A stretch of DNA of 64,000 nucleotides from Thinopyrum elongatum (Eukaryota; Streptophyta; Magnoliopsida; Poales; Poaceae). A program made the position numbers and the translations under genes. Under the pieces are notes generated by a model. It saw nothing but the letters and a program-made list of their open reading frames with translations, was not told where the DNA came from and made no database searches. The stretch is taken from contig CM022302.1 in the NCBI GenBank assembly GCA_011799875.1, positions 96,675,494-96,739,493 on the forward strand, in the 5' to 3' direction. This document shows positions 11,542-23,197 of this stretch, in pieces; within the stretch, counting starts at the first letter, position 1; the number at the start of each line of letters is the position of its first letter.

Positions 11542-12462
11542 TCGAGTCAGGATGTCCTGGATCTACTGTGTGCCATTCACACGAAGAAAGACGAGGAGGG
11601 TAATCTGATTTTACCCAAGCATACCACTCGACAGTGCAGACTCTTGATTCAGCAGTTTCGTGAATGTCAGCCAAGTGAAAAGGGCTCTGACAAAGATGAC
11701 GACGAAGAAAAGGCTGAGGATTATCTAAAGGTCAATGCCACTATAATGATTGTCGCTAACGTTGAGAGTAAGAGTTGACTGAAAGTCATAAACCGAGAGG
11801 TAAATATGGTCGTTCCGGCGACTACAACATATCTCAAGTGGTCGAAGACCCCCATCACCTTTTATCAGTTGGATCACCCAGCTCACGTTGCCACCCCTGG
11901 GCGACAAGCGCTAGTGGTGGATCCAGTTGTAGGAGGCACTCGGTTGCGTAAGGTCCTCATGGATGGTGGGAGTGGCTTGAACATACTCTACGCTGAGACC
12001 CTCAAGGGAATGGGCATTCCGATGTCCCAACTCAGCGAGAGCAATATGCAGTTTCACGGAGTCATCCCAGGGAAGAAGGCAAAGTCACTCGGTCAGATAG
12101 CTCTAGATGTGGTTTTCGGTCACTCGAAGAATTTTCGGAAGGAGAGACTGACATTTGAAGTGGTAGACTTTCACAGTGCTTATCATGCTATCCTAGGCCG
12201 ACCGGCTTATGCGCGTTTCATGGCCCGTCCATGCTACATGTACCTCAAGGTAAAGATGCCTGGACCCAAGGGCGTGATCACGGTCACAGGGAATAGGCAA
12301 AGAGCCGAGGAGTGTCTTCAGCAAGGATCCAAGATCGCTGATGAGCAGATGGCCATGGTGGAATTGGAAGAATACAAGAAAAACGCGGATCCCACTAATT
12401 TGCTTCATTCCAAGAAGCCAGCTTCTGAATCTGATCTCCAGTCGGTGGGTGAGACGAAATAG
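11542..12462 (+). pseudogene. Tat protease region, broken
   Basis: The polyprotein continues in the gag frame after a TAG at 11539. A further stop lies near 11777 and another at 12460. The retropepsin-like active-site loop is visible as VLMDGGSGLNILY, and the AILGRPAYARF segment typical of gypsy proteases follows. It would process the polyprotein. Confidence 0.82.
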
Positions 12463-14223
12463 GTTCACATTCACCCGGAAGATCCCACGGCTGCTCCAAC
12501 TAATATCTCGACAACACTCGACAGCAAATAGGAAGCCACGCTCATCCAGTTCCTCCGTGAGAACTGGGACATCTTTGCATGGAAACCATCCGACATGCCA
12601 AGTGTTCCCAGAGGACTGGCTGAGCACCACTTGAGAGTGGATTCAAAGGCTAGACCTGTTGAAGAGCATCTCCACCGCTCCTCTATAGAGAAGAGGAAGG
12701 CAATTGGCGAGGAAGTAGCTCGGCTCCTGGCAGTTGAGTTTATACGCGAAATATACCACTCTGAGTGGCTCGCTAACGTCATCATGGTCCCCAAGAAGGA
12801 CAAATCACTCCGTATGTGTATCGATTTCAAGCATATCAATCGGGCATGCCTGAAAGATCATTTTCCACTCCCCCGCATCGACCAAATTGTGGATTCCACT
12901 ACGGGGTGCGAGCGCTTGTCTTTTCTTGATGCGTACTCCGGGTACCATCAGATCCGACTGTATGGCCCAGATGAAATAAAAACTGCCTTCATCACCCCTT
13001 TCGGGTGTTTTTGTTATGTCACCATGCCATTCGGTCTCAAAAATGCTGGTGCTACCTTTATGCACATGATCCAGAAGTGCCTGCCTACTCAGATCAATCA
13101 GAACATTGAGGCCTATATGGATGATATCGTTGTCAAGTCACGTGAAGGTTCTGACCTGCTGACTGACCTCGCTGAAACTTTTGCCAACCTAAGGAGGTAT
13201 GACATCAAGTTGAATCCGTCCAAGTGCACCTTTGGGGTGCCCGGAGGCAAGTTACTCGGGTTCCTTATTTCCGAACAAGGAATAGATGCAAATCCCGAGA
13301 AAATCTGTGCAATCATCCAAATGAAGCACCCTATGCGCGTGCATGATGTCCAGAAGCTCACAGGCTGTCTCGCGGCACTGAGTCGGTTCATTTCTCGTCT
13401 TGGAGAAAAGGCATTGCCTTTATACCGGCTGATGAAGAAATCGGATATGTTCGAGTGGACTCCCAAAGCAGAAGCAGCGTTTGTTGAACTCAAAGCCCTG
13501 CTCTCCACCCAGCCGGTGCTTGCTGCCCCGAACAGCAAAGAACCTCTGCTTTTGTACATTGCGGCCACTGGTCAAGTCGTCAGCACGGTCCTCACTGTGG
13601 AGCGAGAAGAAGAAGGCAAGGCCTACAAAGTTCAACGACCAATGTATTACATCTCTGAAGTTCTGACTCCATCCAAGTAGAGGTATCCTCATTTCCAGAA
13701 GCTTGTCTACAGTATTTACTTGACGGCGAAGAAAGTTGCACACTATTTCCAAGAGCACTCGGTCTCAGTAGTCATTGATGCCCCGCTATCTGAAATCATG
13801 AACAATCGGGATGCAACTGGTCGAGTGGACAAATGGGCCATCGAACTTCTCCCTTTTGATATCAAGTTTGAAGCAAAGAAGGCTATCAAGTCCCAGGCAC
13901 TCGCAGATTTCTTGGCCGAATGGATAGAACAGCAACAGCCGACTCAGATCCACTTGGAGCACTGGACTATGTTCTTCGATGGCTCCAAGATGCTGAATGG
14001 TTCTAGCGCTGGAGTGGTTTTGGTATCCCCAAAGGGTGATCGGCTCAGTTACATACTACAGATTCACATCGATTCCTCCAACAATGAAGCCGGATATGAA
14101 GCGCTCCTCCATGGGTTGCGTATGGCCATCTCACTCGGCGTCCGTCGCCTGATGGTTTATGGCAACTCAGACCTAGTGGTCAATCAAGTAATGAAGGAAT
14201 GGGATGTAAGAAACCCTGCTATG
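12463..14223 (+). pseudogene. Tat reverse transcriptase and RNase H, broken
   Basis: RT is open over 12595-13680, with IREIYHSEWLANV, FLDAYSGYHQI, CYVTMPFGLKNAGATF and the catalytic YMDD at 13114-13125. The connection region follows (LTGCLAALSRFISRLGEKALPLY). Stops at about 12529 and at 13678 break the frame. RNase H is seen at about 13950-14223 (WTMFFDGSKM, SSNNEAGYEALL, VYGNSDLVVNQV) and stops abruptly at the Athila-type insertion; the reading resumes exactly at 24616. Usual RNase H has Asp in the position given here as Asn in GNSD. Confidence 0.92.
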
Positions 14224-14228
14224 ACAGG

Positions 14229-15621
14229 TGATAACCCACAAGTATAGGGGATCGCAACAGTTTTCGAGGGTAGAGTATTCAACCCAAATTTATAGATTCG
14301 ACACACGGGAAGCCAAAGAATATTTGCAAGTATTAGCAACTGAGTTGTCAATTCAATCACACCTGGAGATTAATTATCTGCAGCAAAGTGATCAGTAGCA
14401 CAGTAATATGATAGCTTTGATAGTAGTGGTAGCAGCAACAGTAACGGTAACAGTGATAGTAATAGTTTTGTAGCACTAACAATAGTAACAGCAGCAGTAG
14501 TAACTTAGCAAGATCAATATGTAGGAAAATTGTAGGCATTGGATCGGCGACTTGTTGGATGATATTCATCATGTGACAGTTACAACCTAGGGCGATACGG
14601 CACTAGCTCCAGTTCATAAATATAATGTAGGCATGTATTCCGTAAATAGTCATATGTGCTTATGGAAAGAACTTGCATGACATCTTTTGTCCTACCCTCC
14701 CGTGGCAGCGGAGTCCTATTGGAAACTAAGGGATATTAAGGCCTCCTTTTAATAGAGAACCGGAACAAAGCATTAACACATGGTGAATACATGAACTCCT
14801 CAAACTACGGTCATCACCGGGAAGTGTCCCGACTATTGTCACTCCGGGGTTGCCGGATCATAACACGTAGTAGGTGACTATAACTTGCAAGATCGGATCT
14901 AGAACATAGATATAATGGTGATAACATAAACGGTTCAGATCTGAAATCATGGCACCTGGGCCCAAAGTGACAAGCATTAAGCATGGCAAAGTCATAGCAA
15001 CATCAATCTTAGAACATAATGGATACTAGGGATCAAGCCCTAACAAAACTAACTCGATTACATGATGAATCTCATCCAACTTCTCACCGACCAGCGAGCC
15101 TACGAAGGAATTACTCACTCCCGGTGGAGAGCATCATGGAATTGGCGATGGAGAAAGGTTGGTGATGACAAAGATCAAAGATCCCCCTCTCCGGAGCCCC
15201 AAACGGACTCCAGATCTGGCCTCCCGATGAAGAATAGGAGGTGACGGCGGCTCTGTCTCGTGAAACATGATAATTCTTCCTCCCTGATTTTTTCTGGAAA
15301 TATGTGATTTTATAGCATCGGTTTCAGGGTCCGCGGGGCCACCTGGGCGCGCCAGGAGGGGGGGCGCGCCCTGGTGGGTTGTGCCCACCCAGGTGCCCCC
15401 CTCCGGTGGTTCTTGGCTCCAGAAATTCTCTTTTATTGAATAAAAAATCCTCGCAAAGTTTCGTTCCAATTCGAGAACTTTTATTTCTGCACAAAAACAA
15501 CACCATGGTAGTTCTGCTGAAAACAGCGTCAGTCCGGGTTTGTTTCATTCAAATCATGCAAATTAGAGTCCAAAACAAGAGGAAAAGCAATAGGAAAAGT
15601 AGATACGATGGCGACATATCA
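14229..15621 (-). repeat. Athila-type 3' LTR
   Basis: 1393 bp, TGATAACCC...GACATATCA on the plus strand. On the minus strand a TATAAAAT box lies at about 15308-15315, downstream of a GC-rich hairpin (ggcgcgcc and gtgggttgtgcccacc, 15345-15390), the layout of a U3 promoter. Confidence 0.92.
14396..14510. repeat. Degenerate trinucleotide repeat in LTR
   Basis: A run of imperfect agtagt/gcaaca/gtaaca triplets with a spacing near 3 bp. The partner LTR carries the same tract at about 23365-23475, so it predates insertion. Confidence 0.6.
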
Positions 15622-15636
15622 ACTCCCCCAAGCTTA
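15622..15636 (-). promoter_or_regulatory. Polypurine tract of Athila-type element
   Basis: TAAGCTTGGGGGAGT on the minus strand, directly before the 3' LTR. Confidence 0.7.
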
Positions 15637-17364
15637 AACCTTTGCTTGTCCTCAAGCAATTCAGTTGATAAACTGAAAGTGAAAAAGAAAAACTTTTACG
15701 AACTCTTTTGCTTTTGTTTACATAAATAAGCTTATACATCACCCAGATTTTCAGCCAAGATTATAACTAACCATGTCGACATTAACTCTTAAAAATTATA
15801 TTAACTCATATCAATGACATAATCAGCTAACGAGCAATAATAAGATATCTCAAACGACAACACGTTATCAAAACAACCATGATATAATATGACAATAGTG
15901 GTATCTCGCTAGCCCTTTCTGATAACGCAAAACATAAATGCAGAGCACCTCCAAAGTTCAAGCAGCGACTAAACATTGTAATTCATGGTAGAAAAGATCC
16001 AGTCATGATGCACCCAACATTAGCTACACACAATGCATGAGGATGACAATAGTGCTCTCAGGTTCTGGCGCTTATTTGAGAAGGTGATGACACAACATAA
16101 AAGTAAATAGATAGTCCCTTCGTAGAGGGAAGCAGTGATTTGCAGCGGTGCCAGAGCTCGAGTTTTTAAAACAGAGGTAAATGAAATTTTGAGAAATGCA
16201 CCCTTCTTGTTTACTTCGCGACCATTAGTTATTGGTATCTTCCATGCTAAACACGTTAGCGGCGGTTCCCAAGCGATAAAAGTAAAGGTTTACTCCCCCT
16301 CCACCAACAATCACACTCCACGGCTTATCCGAAACAACAGGTGCCGTCCATACCAACAATAGTCCCGGGGGAGTTTTGTTTAATTATTTGCAATTTGAGT
16401 TCGGGACTGGGAATCCCTATTACCGCCCCTCTCGTGCAAGGACGAATGAATAAACACTCATCATGAGAATAACCCGCTTAGCATGGAAGATACTGACTAC
16501 CTCCTGTCGCTCTATGAACAATCTAGGTACACAAAAGGATATTTATTTGAAGTTTTTGGAGGTGGCACATGCAAATTTACTTAGGACGGCAGGGTAATAC
16601 CGCATATAGGTAGGTATGGTGGACTCATCTGGAATAACTTGGGTTTCAGGTCTTTGATGCACAAGCAGAATTCCTGCTTAGTACAGGTGAAGGCTAGCTA
16701 ATAGGTTGAGAAGCGGACAGCTAGAGAGCAACAACGGTCATGAACATGCATTATGCATAAGTAACATTGGATACTAGCATGAGTAGGATATGAACACCAT
16801 GAACATAAATATCATAGAGGCTATGTTGGTTTTGATTCAACTACATGCATGAACATGTGCCAAGTCAAGCCACTCGAACATTCAGAGGAGGATACCATAT
16901 CATCATACTACATCACAATCATTTTAACGCAATGTTGGCATCCAAGATAAATCATTATCCACTCCTAGCTACTTAAGCATGGCATGAGAAACTATAATCT
17001 CTAATTGTCATTGCAAACATGTTTGATCATAATAGGCTGAATCATGGATACTAGGTTAAACATATTTACAAAAATAAAACAAGTCGAGTTCATACCTGTT
17101 TCTCTCTGCCACAGCCAATTCATCAAATATCGTCATTATTGCCTTTCACTTGCACGGCCGAATGATTTGAAAATAATAATAGTGCAAGAGTGCCGTGGAC
17201 TAAGCTGGAATCTGCAAACATTTTATTCAACAGGAGAAGACAGGGTAAAATGGGCTCTTTGTTAGATCAACAATAATGCATATGAGAGCCACTCAACATT
17301 TTCATCGTGGTCTTCTCCTCGGTATGACTCAATAAAAAGAAAAGAAATTCAGAGAAACACACTG
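15637..17364 (-). other. Noncoding 3' internal region of Athila-type element
   Basis: AT-rich sequence between the MITE insertion and the polypurine tract. I see no conserved coding frame, RNA gene or clear repeat in it; it corresponds to the long untranslated region downstream of ORF2 in Athila elements. Confidence 0.5.
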
Positions 17365-17373
17365 AAATATTTT

Positions 17374-18214
17374 GGGATAATTAGATTTATGCCCCTAGTT
17401 GTGTCCCACTCGTCTGTTTTACCCCTAGCTCCCAAAAGTCACCGGTTCTGTCCAAGTCACTTTGCTCCTCTTGTGCTTTTGCCCTTTGACCGTTTGACTG
17501 TCAGTTTGAAAACTTCATAACTAATTCATACTAAATCAGAAAAATGCAAATAAGATACCAAAATGTTCAGAAAAACATCACCTATATGTGAGTGTCATTT
17601 GCATTCATGAAAAAAGTGTTGGAAAGTGCACATCCGAGTTTTAGCTCTTTTGATACCACCATGAATAGTAAAATCTAAAAAAATTCAAAAAAATATGGTG
17701 GCAAAGAACGACAAATGTTCTAAGTGCTTGCGAAGTTTCATCGGGGAACGACATTCGTGGAAGTCGTGGCAAAAAAATAATCTATTTTGGAGTGCTGATT
17801 GTTTTTTGCCGCGGCACCCACGAATATTATTCCTTGATGAAACTTGGCAGACACTTAAAACATTTGTCATTCTTTGCCACCAATTTTTTTTTGATTTTTT
17901 TGAACTTTTTTAAATTTTACTATTCATGGTGGTAGCATAAGAGCTAAAACTCGGATGGGCACTTTCCAACACTTTTTTCATGAATGCAAATGACACTCAC
18001 ATATAGGTGATGTTTTTCCGAACATTTTGGTATCTTATTTGTATTTTTCTGATTTAATATGAATTAGTTATGAAGTTTTCAAACTGACGGTCAAACGGTC
18101 AAAGGGCAAAAGCATAAGAGGAGCAAAGTGACTTGGACAGAACCGGTGACTTTTGGGAACTAGGGGTAAAACAGACGAGTGGGACACAACTAGGGGCATA
18201 AACCTAATTATCCC
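17374..18214. mobile_element. Mutator-type foldback MITE
   Basis: The 841-bp element starts GGGATAATTAG and ends CTAATTATCCC. It is flanked by a perfect 9-bp TSD, aaatatttt (17365-17373 and 18215-18223), the size made by Mutator-like transposases. Nearly its whole length is an inverted repeat. For example, the left arm tgcccctagttgtgtcccac pairs with the right arm near 18180-18200, and the match continues inwards through tgtgagtgtcatttgcattc to inner arms near 17700 and 17875. The loop lies near 17780-17815. It has no coding capacity and needs a transposase in trans. Confidence 0.93.
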
Positions 18215-18546
18215 AAATATTTTTGGAGTTTTTGGTTTTTCTTGAACGAGCAAATAAAAGAGAAAAACAAAAACAAGAAAGACTATTTACATGGGAAAGC
18301 TCCCAACAAACAAAAGAAGAACAAGGAAATCTTTTTGGGTTTTCTTTTTAGTGCTACAACAATTTAAACTAGGGAGGAAACCGAAAAGAAACAGGAAATA
18401 TATTTTTGGATTTTCTCAAAGTTTTTCAAACACACAAGAAGAAAGCGAGAAAATAAATTTAGCATGGATAATACAATGAAAGAGTGCGGACACCGACAAC
18501 TGAAATGAAATGTGTGAACATGAATGTAATGTCGGTGGAAATACGT

Positions 18547-18561
18547 ACTCCCCCAAGCTTA
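18547..18561 (-). promoter_or_regulatory. Second polypurine-like motif
   Basis: TAAGCTTGGGGGAGT on the minus strand, identical to the 3' polypurine tract at 15622-15636, placed just downstream of the ORF2 stop. It may act as an internal second-strand priming site; no direct evidence. Confidence 0.45.
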
Positions 18562-18583
18562 GGCTTTTGGCCTAACTTGGTAA

Positions 18584-19603
18584 TCACCACTCGAAAAAGC
18601 CATCAGGTCCCACGTTGAAGTGCTGGGGAGCGGGCACCTGAGGGTCCCACTCCTGAGGTTCCTCCTCTGCTGTTGCCTGGGTGTTTCTGTAGGCAACAAT
18701 ATCCTCTGGCATTATCCTGTATCCGCTCCTGGCAACATGATCAAACAAAGCAGGTGCAGGCAATGGAATAATATCATGAGTGTTCTCACTGAAAACCAGG
18801 TTGTAGGGAACAGGAATGTCAGTGTTATCATTATCAATAAACTGATGGTGTGCCATAGCTCGACGATCTAGGTAAACCTTGGTTAAGGGATAATCATGCT
18901 GGCGTATCTGAACGTTAAAGTGAGTTGCCAAGCGAGTAGCGTAAATACCACCATGTATTTTGCCCTTGGATCTGTTAAAGTGGAGGCGACGTGCCACAAT
19001 AGCTCCCAAGCTATAAGTGTTGTCGTCGTAAAGTGCACGACATAAAACAGCAAAGTCTGGAGCACTGAGTGCACCTACCTTCTCTCTAGCAAGCAAACAC
19101 TTCGTAATGAAAAGAGCAAAATAATGTACAACCGGAAAGTGTAAGCTAGTGGCAGTGACACCCGATACCCCTCTCTCATCCCCCACTGTCAGAGTGCGGT
19201 AAAAACCATCGAACTCTACGGTCCTAGGCTCAACTAAATCCCTGTCAGAAGGGATCATGCAAATATCACAAAATTCAGTAAGTGGTATCTGACGGGTTTC
19301 AGCATATAAATTAAACTGCACCTCAGGGGGATTATTCGTAGGAAGGAAATGAAAACTTTGCACAAAGGAATTTGTGAGGAGATGATACTGTTCACATTCA
19401 GCTGCGATGAAGTCGGTGAGGCCGACATTAGCAGCATATTGTGCAAACTCCTGAAGGATTCCGGCCCCTTCCATGAACGGGTTATGCGGCCATTCGCACG
19501 GCCGTACCTCTGCCATTCTCGGAGTATGGAGATCACTGTCAGATGACTCCCCAATAACTCCCTTGGAGTTCTTCTTGGAAGCAAACTTCCTAAAGATGCT
19601 CAT
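18584..19603 (-). CDS. Env-position ORF (ORF2) of Athila-type element
   Basis: An intact frame of 339 residues starts at the ATG at 19601-19603 (MSIFRKFASKKNSKG); an upstream in-frame start at 19711 is less likely because the first 36 residues look non-coding. The N-terminus is basic, the middle is mixed alpha/beta in character (FAQYAANVGLTDFIAAECEQ; VHYFALFITKCLLAREKVGA), and the C-terminus is acidic and Pro-rich. There is no clear signal peptide or membrane span, so an envelope role is doubtful. It resembles the putative plant transposon protein found after pol in Athila elements. It is the only long undamaged ORF in the window, and a U3-like module lies about 300 bp upstream. Confidence 0.72.
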   Translation of the reverse strand: MSIFRKFASKKNSKGVIGESSDSDLHTPRMAEVRPCEWPHNPFMEGAGILQEFAQYAANVGLTDFIAAECEQYHLLTNSFVQSFHFLPTNNPPEVQFNLYAETRQIPLTEFCDICMIPSDRDLVEPRTVEFDGFYRTLTVGDERGVSGVTATSLHFPVVHYFALFITKCLLAREKVGALSAPDFAVLCRALYDDNTYSLGAIVARRLHFNRSKGKIHGGIYATRLATHFNVQIRQHDYPLTKVYLDRRAMAHHQFIDNDNTDIPVPYNLVFSENTHDIIPLPAPALFDHVARSGYRIMPEDIVAYRNTQATAEEEPQEWDPQVPAPQHFNVGPDGFFEW

Positions 19604-19899
19604 CTTTTTCCTATGAACAATTCTGAAATTTTTAGTCCACAAAATTTTTCTCAACAAAACTTCACAAGATTGAAAGCAACTACTCATAGGGATGCATAGA
19701 GGCCATATCAAGCATTCAAACTACTTATAACTCTAAGAATTCAACATGTAAGCTCATCTACAGCAGCACCAAGAGTAGCTAATTATTCAAAATACAAACC
19801 ACTAAAGCAAAAACTAATTGGACCAATGGAGGAGTCACATACCAAGTAACAATCCCCCGAAACAGTTTTGAAAATGGAGCTTTGAGCAAAGAGATCGAA

Positions 19900-20280
19900 A
19901 TCCGCGGGTTCGGGAGCAAGAACACGAGAGAGAGAGCAATGGTGATTTTTTCTGGAGGTAGGTGGTGATGTGGGATGAAGAGATAAGTGAGGGGGCCCAC
20001 ATGGGGACCACAACCCACCAGGGCGCGCCTGGGGGTCCTGGCGCACCCAGGTGGGTTGTGCCCACCTGGTGCACCTCCCTCTGATATTATTTGCACCAGA
20101 AAATCTTAAATATTCAGAAAAAAATCATATTAAATTTTCAGAGCATTCTGAGAACTTTTATTTTTGGGTCATTTTTTTATTGTATGGGAAATTCAGAAAA
20201 CAGACAAAATTTGACATTTTATTTTATTTAACTAATAAAAACAGAAAACAAAAGGTAGGGACAGAAGGTAGTGCTCACTA
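19900..20280 (-). promoter_or_regulatory. Internal U3-like module upstream of ORF2
   Basis: Four motifs found in the LTR promoter region recur here in the same order and with similar spacing: gattttttctgga (19944; LTR 15285), ggcgcgcc (about 20023; LTR about 15347), gtgggttgtgcccacc (20051; LTR 15374) and gagaacttttattt (20150; LTR 15473). On the minus strand the block lies between the protease frame and ORF2, followed by a CT-rich stretch like a plant 5' leader. The LTR TATAAAAT is not preserved. It may be an ORF2 promoter or a fossil of an LTR. Confidence 0.5.
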
Positions 20281-20387
20281 AATTCATCAACTTCATACCT
20301 CTAAAAAATGATCCATTAATAAGGTTGATCAGGTCTTATTAACAACCACTTTCGATTAGCATGAAACTGAAGAACTTTTGTAAATCA

Positions 20388-22067
20388 CTAAGTTACCTCA
20401 ACGGGGATATGAATGTCCCCAACAATAAGCATTTCATATTTCTTTTTAACAGTAGGTAGAGGTAGTTGAAAACTTCCAATAGTGATTGTCGGAGATTTTT
20501 CAATAACATTAATACCATTCACTTGGAATTGTTTCTTCGGAAAGTGCACCGTATGCTCATTACCATTGATATGAAAAGTGACCTTGCTTTTATTGCAATC
20601 AATAACAGCCCCTGCAGTATTCAAGAAGGGTCTACCAAGGATAATCGACATGTTGTCGTCCTCGGGCATCTCAAGTATAACAAAGTCAGTCAAAATAGTA
20701 ACATTAGCAACAACAATGGGCACATCCTCACAAATACCGATAGGTATGGCAGCTGATTTGTCAGCCATTTGCAAAGATATTTCAGTAGGTGTGGGTTTAT
20801 TCAAATCCAGTCTTTTATATAAAGAGAAAGGCATAACACTAACACCAGCTCCCAAATCACATAAAGCAGTATTCACATAATTAAGTTTTTTAGGTACTCC
20901 ATCTTTAAAAGTATAATTAGCAAGCATGGTGGAGATTTCAGCTTCCGGTATTTTTCTCTTATTGGTGATGATGTCCTTCATGTACTTTGCATAAGGAGGC
21001 ATTTTTAAGATATCAGTCAAGCGAGTACGCAAAAAGACTGGCCTAATCATTTCAGCAAAGCGTTCAAATTCTTCATCATCTTTCTTTTTAGTTGACTTAG
21101 GTGGAAAGGGCATAGGTTTTTGAACCCATGGTTCTCTTTCCTTAGCGTGTTTTCTAGTAACAAAGTCTCTTTTATCATATCTTTTATTCTTGGGTTGTGG
21201 GTTATCAAGATCAACTGCTGGTTCTATCTCAACATCATTGTCTGGTTCTTTATTATCTGTTCGAGTATCTTCCCGAACCTCATCATTATCTTTTTCATTA
21301 TCAGAAGGTGAGTGTTCACTACCAGATTGAGTTTCAGCATCAGTGATAGAAACTTCATTATCATTATCAGGAGGTTTTTCTACTTCAGGTTCACTAGAGG
21401 CATGCAAAGTCCTATCATTTTTCTTCTTCTTTTTCTTTTTAGAAGGACTATGTGCATCAGTGTTAACCCTTTGAGAGTCTTGTTCAATTCTTTTTGGGTG
21501 CCCCTCAGGATAAAGTGGTTCCTGAGTCATCCTACCTCCTCTAGTCATTACTCTAACAGCATGATCATTGATATTATTATTCATCTCATCTAACAACTCT
21601 CTTTGAGATTTAGCAACTTGTTCTAACTGAGTTTGAACCATAGAAGCATGCTTCCCTACACCTCTAACATCATTTGAGATTCTAAATAACAAGTCACTCA
21701 AGCGAGCAATCATATCAGAATTATATTTCAATTGTTTCATAACATTTGCATTAAAGTGATCTTGCTTTCTAATGTAATTTTCAAACTCATAAAGGCATTG
21801 GCTAGGGTGCATATTGTGAGGATTATCATTATCATTGAATTTCATTAGAGAATTTACCTCTACCACCTTAGGTGGTGGTGGTGTATCAAGCCCATGTATT
21901 TCTTCAATAGGAGGTAAATTTTTGACATCCTCAGCTTTAATACTTTTTTCTCTCATAGATTTCTTTGCCTCTTGCATATCTTCAGGACTAAGATATAAGA
22001 TACCCCTCTTCTTCGGAGTGGGTTTAGGCGGTGGTTCAGGAAGATTCCAATCATCATAATTTTTCAA
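20388..22067 (-). pseudogene. Athila-type gag C-terminal linker and protease
   Basis: A frame of about 559 codons. It begins with a Pro/Lys-rich linker (WNLPEPPPKPTPKKRG), followed by a low-complexity acidic and Lys-rich region with an oligo-Lys run, and then the aspartic protease with active site CDLGAGVSVMP and the flap/C-terminal segment IILGRPFLNTAGAVIDC. The frame stops shortly after the protease, so no RT follows. It is out of frame with gag because of damage at 22068-22115. Counted as part of a broken gag-PR polyprotein. Confidence 0.85.
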
Positions 22068-22099
22068 TATGTCAATAACTCTTCAGCTTGCCCAATAGT

Positions 22100-23119
22100 T
22101 CAATCCCTGAAAACAAAACCAGCACAACTATCTAGGAAATCCCTAGAAGCATCGGTTAGTCCATTATAGAAGATATCGAGTATTTCATTTTTCTTAAGAG
22201 GATGATCCGGCAAAGCATTAAGCAATTGGAGAAGCCTCCCCCAAGCTTGTGGGAGACTCTCTTCTTCAATTTGCACAAAGTTAAATATTTCCTGTAAGGC
22301 AGCTTGTTTCTTAAGAGCAGGGAAATATTTTTCAGAGAAGTAATAAATCATGTCCTGGGGACTACGCACACAACCAAGAGCAAGAGTATTGTACCAAGCT
22401 TTAGCATCACCCTTTAATGAGAACAGAAATAATTTGAGAATATAATAATAGCAAATTTTCTCATCATGAGCAAAAAGGGTGGCTATGTCATTCAACTTAG
22501 TAAGATGTGCCACAACAGTTTCAGTTTCATAACCATGGAAAGGATCAGATTCAACCAAAGTAATCAACTCTGGGTCGATAGAGAATTCATAATCCTTATC
22601 GTCAACAAATTTAGGTGAAGTAGCAAACTGAGGATCACATTTCATTTTAGCATTCAAAGTCTTTTCTTTATACTTGCATAATAATTTTTCTAGATCATCT
22701 CTATCCTTACAAGCAAGAATATCCCTGGTTGCCTCCTCATCCATAACATAACCTTCCGGTACCTTTGGCAATTCATATCTAGGAGGGCTAGTTCTAATAG
22801 GTGTTTCAAGATTTTTAGTTCCAAGCTCTTCATCAGTTTCAACATTCTCAAAAGCTTTAGTTCTAGCAAGTTGTTCATCAAGAAATTCACCTAGTGGCAC
22901 ATTATCATCAAGCAAGGTACTAGCATCATCATAAATATCATTCATAGTAGAAGTAGCATCATCAATAACTTGAGACATATCAGGATTAATAGCATGTGGT
23001 GGTGTTGCAAGTTTACTTATAACAGAAGGTGAATCAAGTGCGGAGCTAGATGGCAGTTCCTTACCTCCCCTTGTCTTAGAGGGAAAAATCTTAGTCTTAG
23101 CATCCTTCAGATTCTTCAT
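22100..23119 (-). pseudogene. Athila-type gag
   Basis: Starts at the ATG at 23119 (MKNLKDAKTKIFPSK), 50-80 bp from the primer site. It has an acidic N-terminal part and then the retrotransposon gag domain (DPFHGYETETVVAHL, FSLKGDAKAWYNTL, YFSEKYFPALKKQAALQEI, LLNALPDHPLKKNEILDIFYNGL). It ends at a TGA after FRD, where related proteins continue with Trp, so the stop is probably TGG to TGA. A frameshift just beyond separates it from the protease frame. It forms the particle in intact relatives. Confidence 0.85.
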
Positions 23120-23169
23120 AGTGACAATTTGATAATAATCCCAAGTGACTCAACAAATATAGCTATGCT

Positions 23170-23186
23170 CCCCGGCAACGGTGCCA
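23170..23186 (-). promoter_or_regulatory. Primer binding site of Athila-type element
   Basis: TGGCACCGTTGCCGGGG on the minus strand, 11 bp inside the 5' LTR border. Athila elements usually have TGGCGCCGTTGCCGGGG here, so this one carries a G-to-A change. Confidence 0.65.
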
Positions 23187-23197
23187 GAAAAAGGTCT

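Noticed and set aside
18584..19711. Upstream start at 19711 for the Athila ORF2
   Set aside because: The extra 36 residues are Cys/Leu-rich and unlike the basic start MSIFRKFASKK; the downstream ATG is more plausible.
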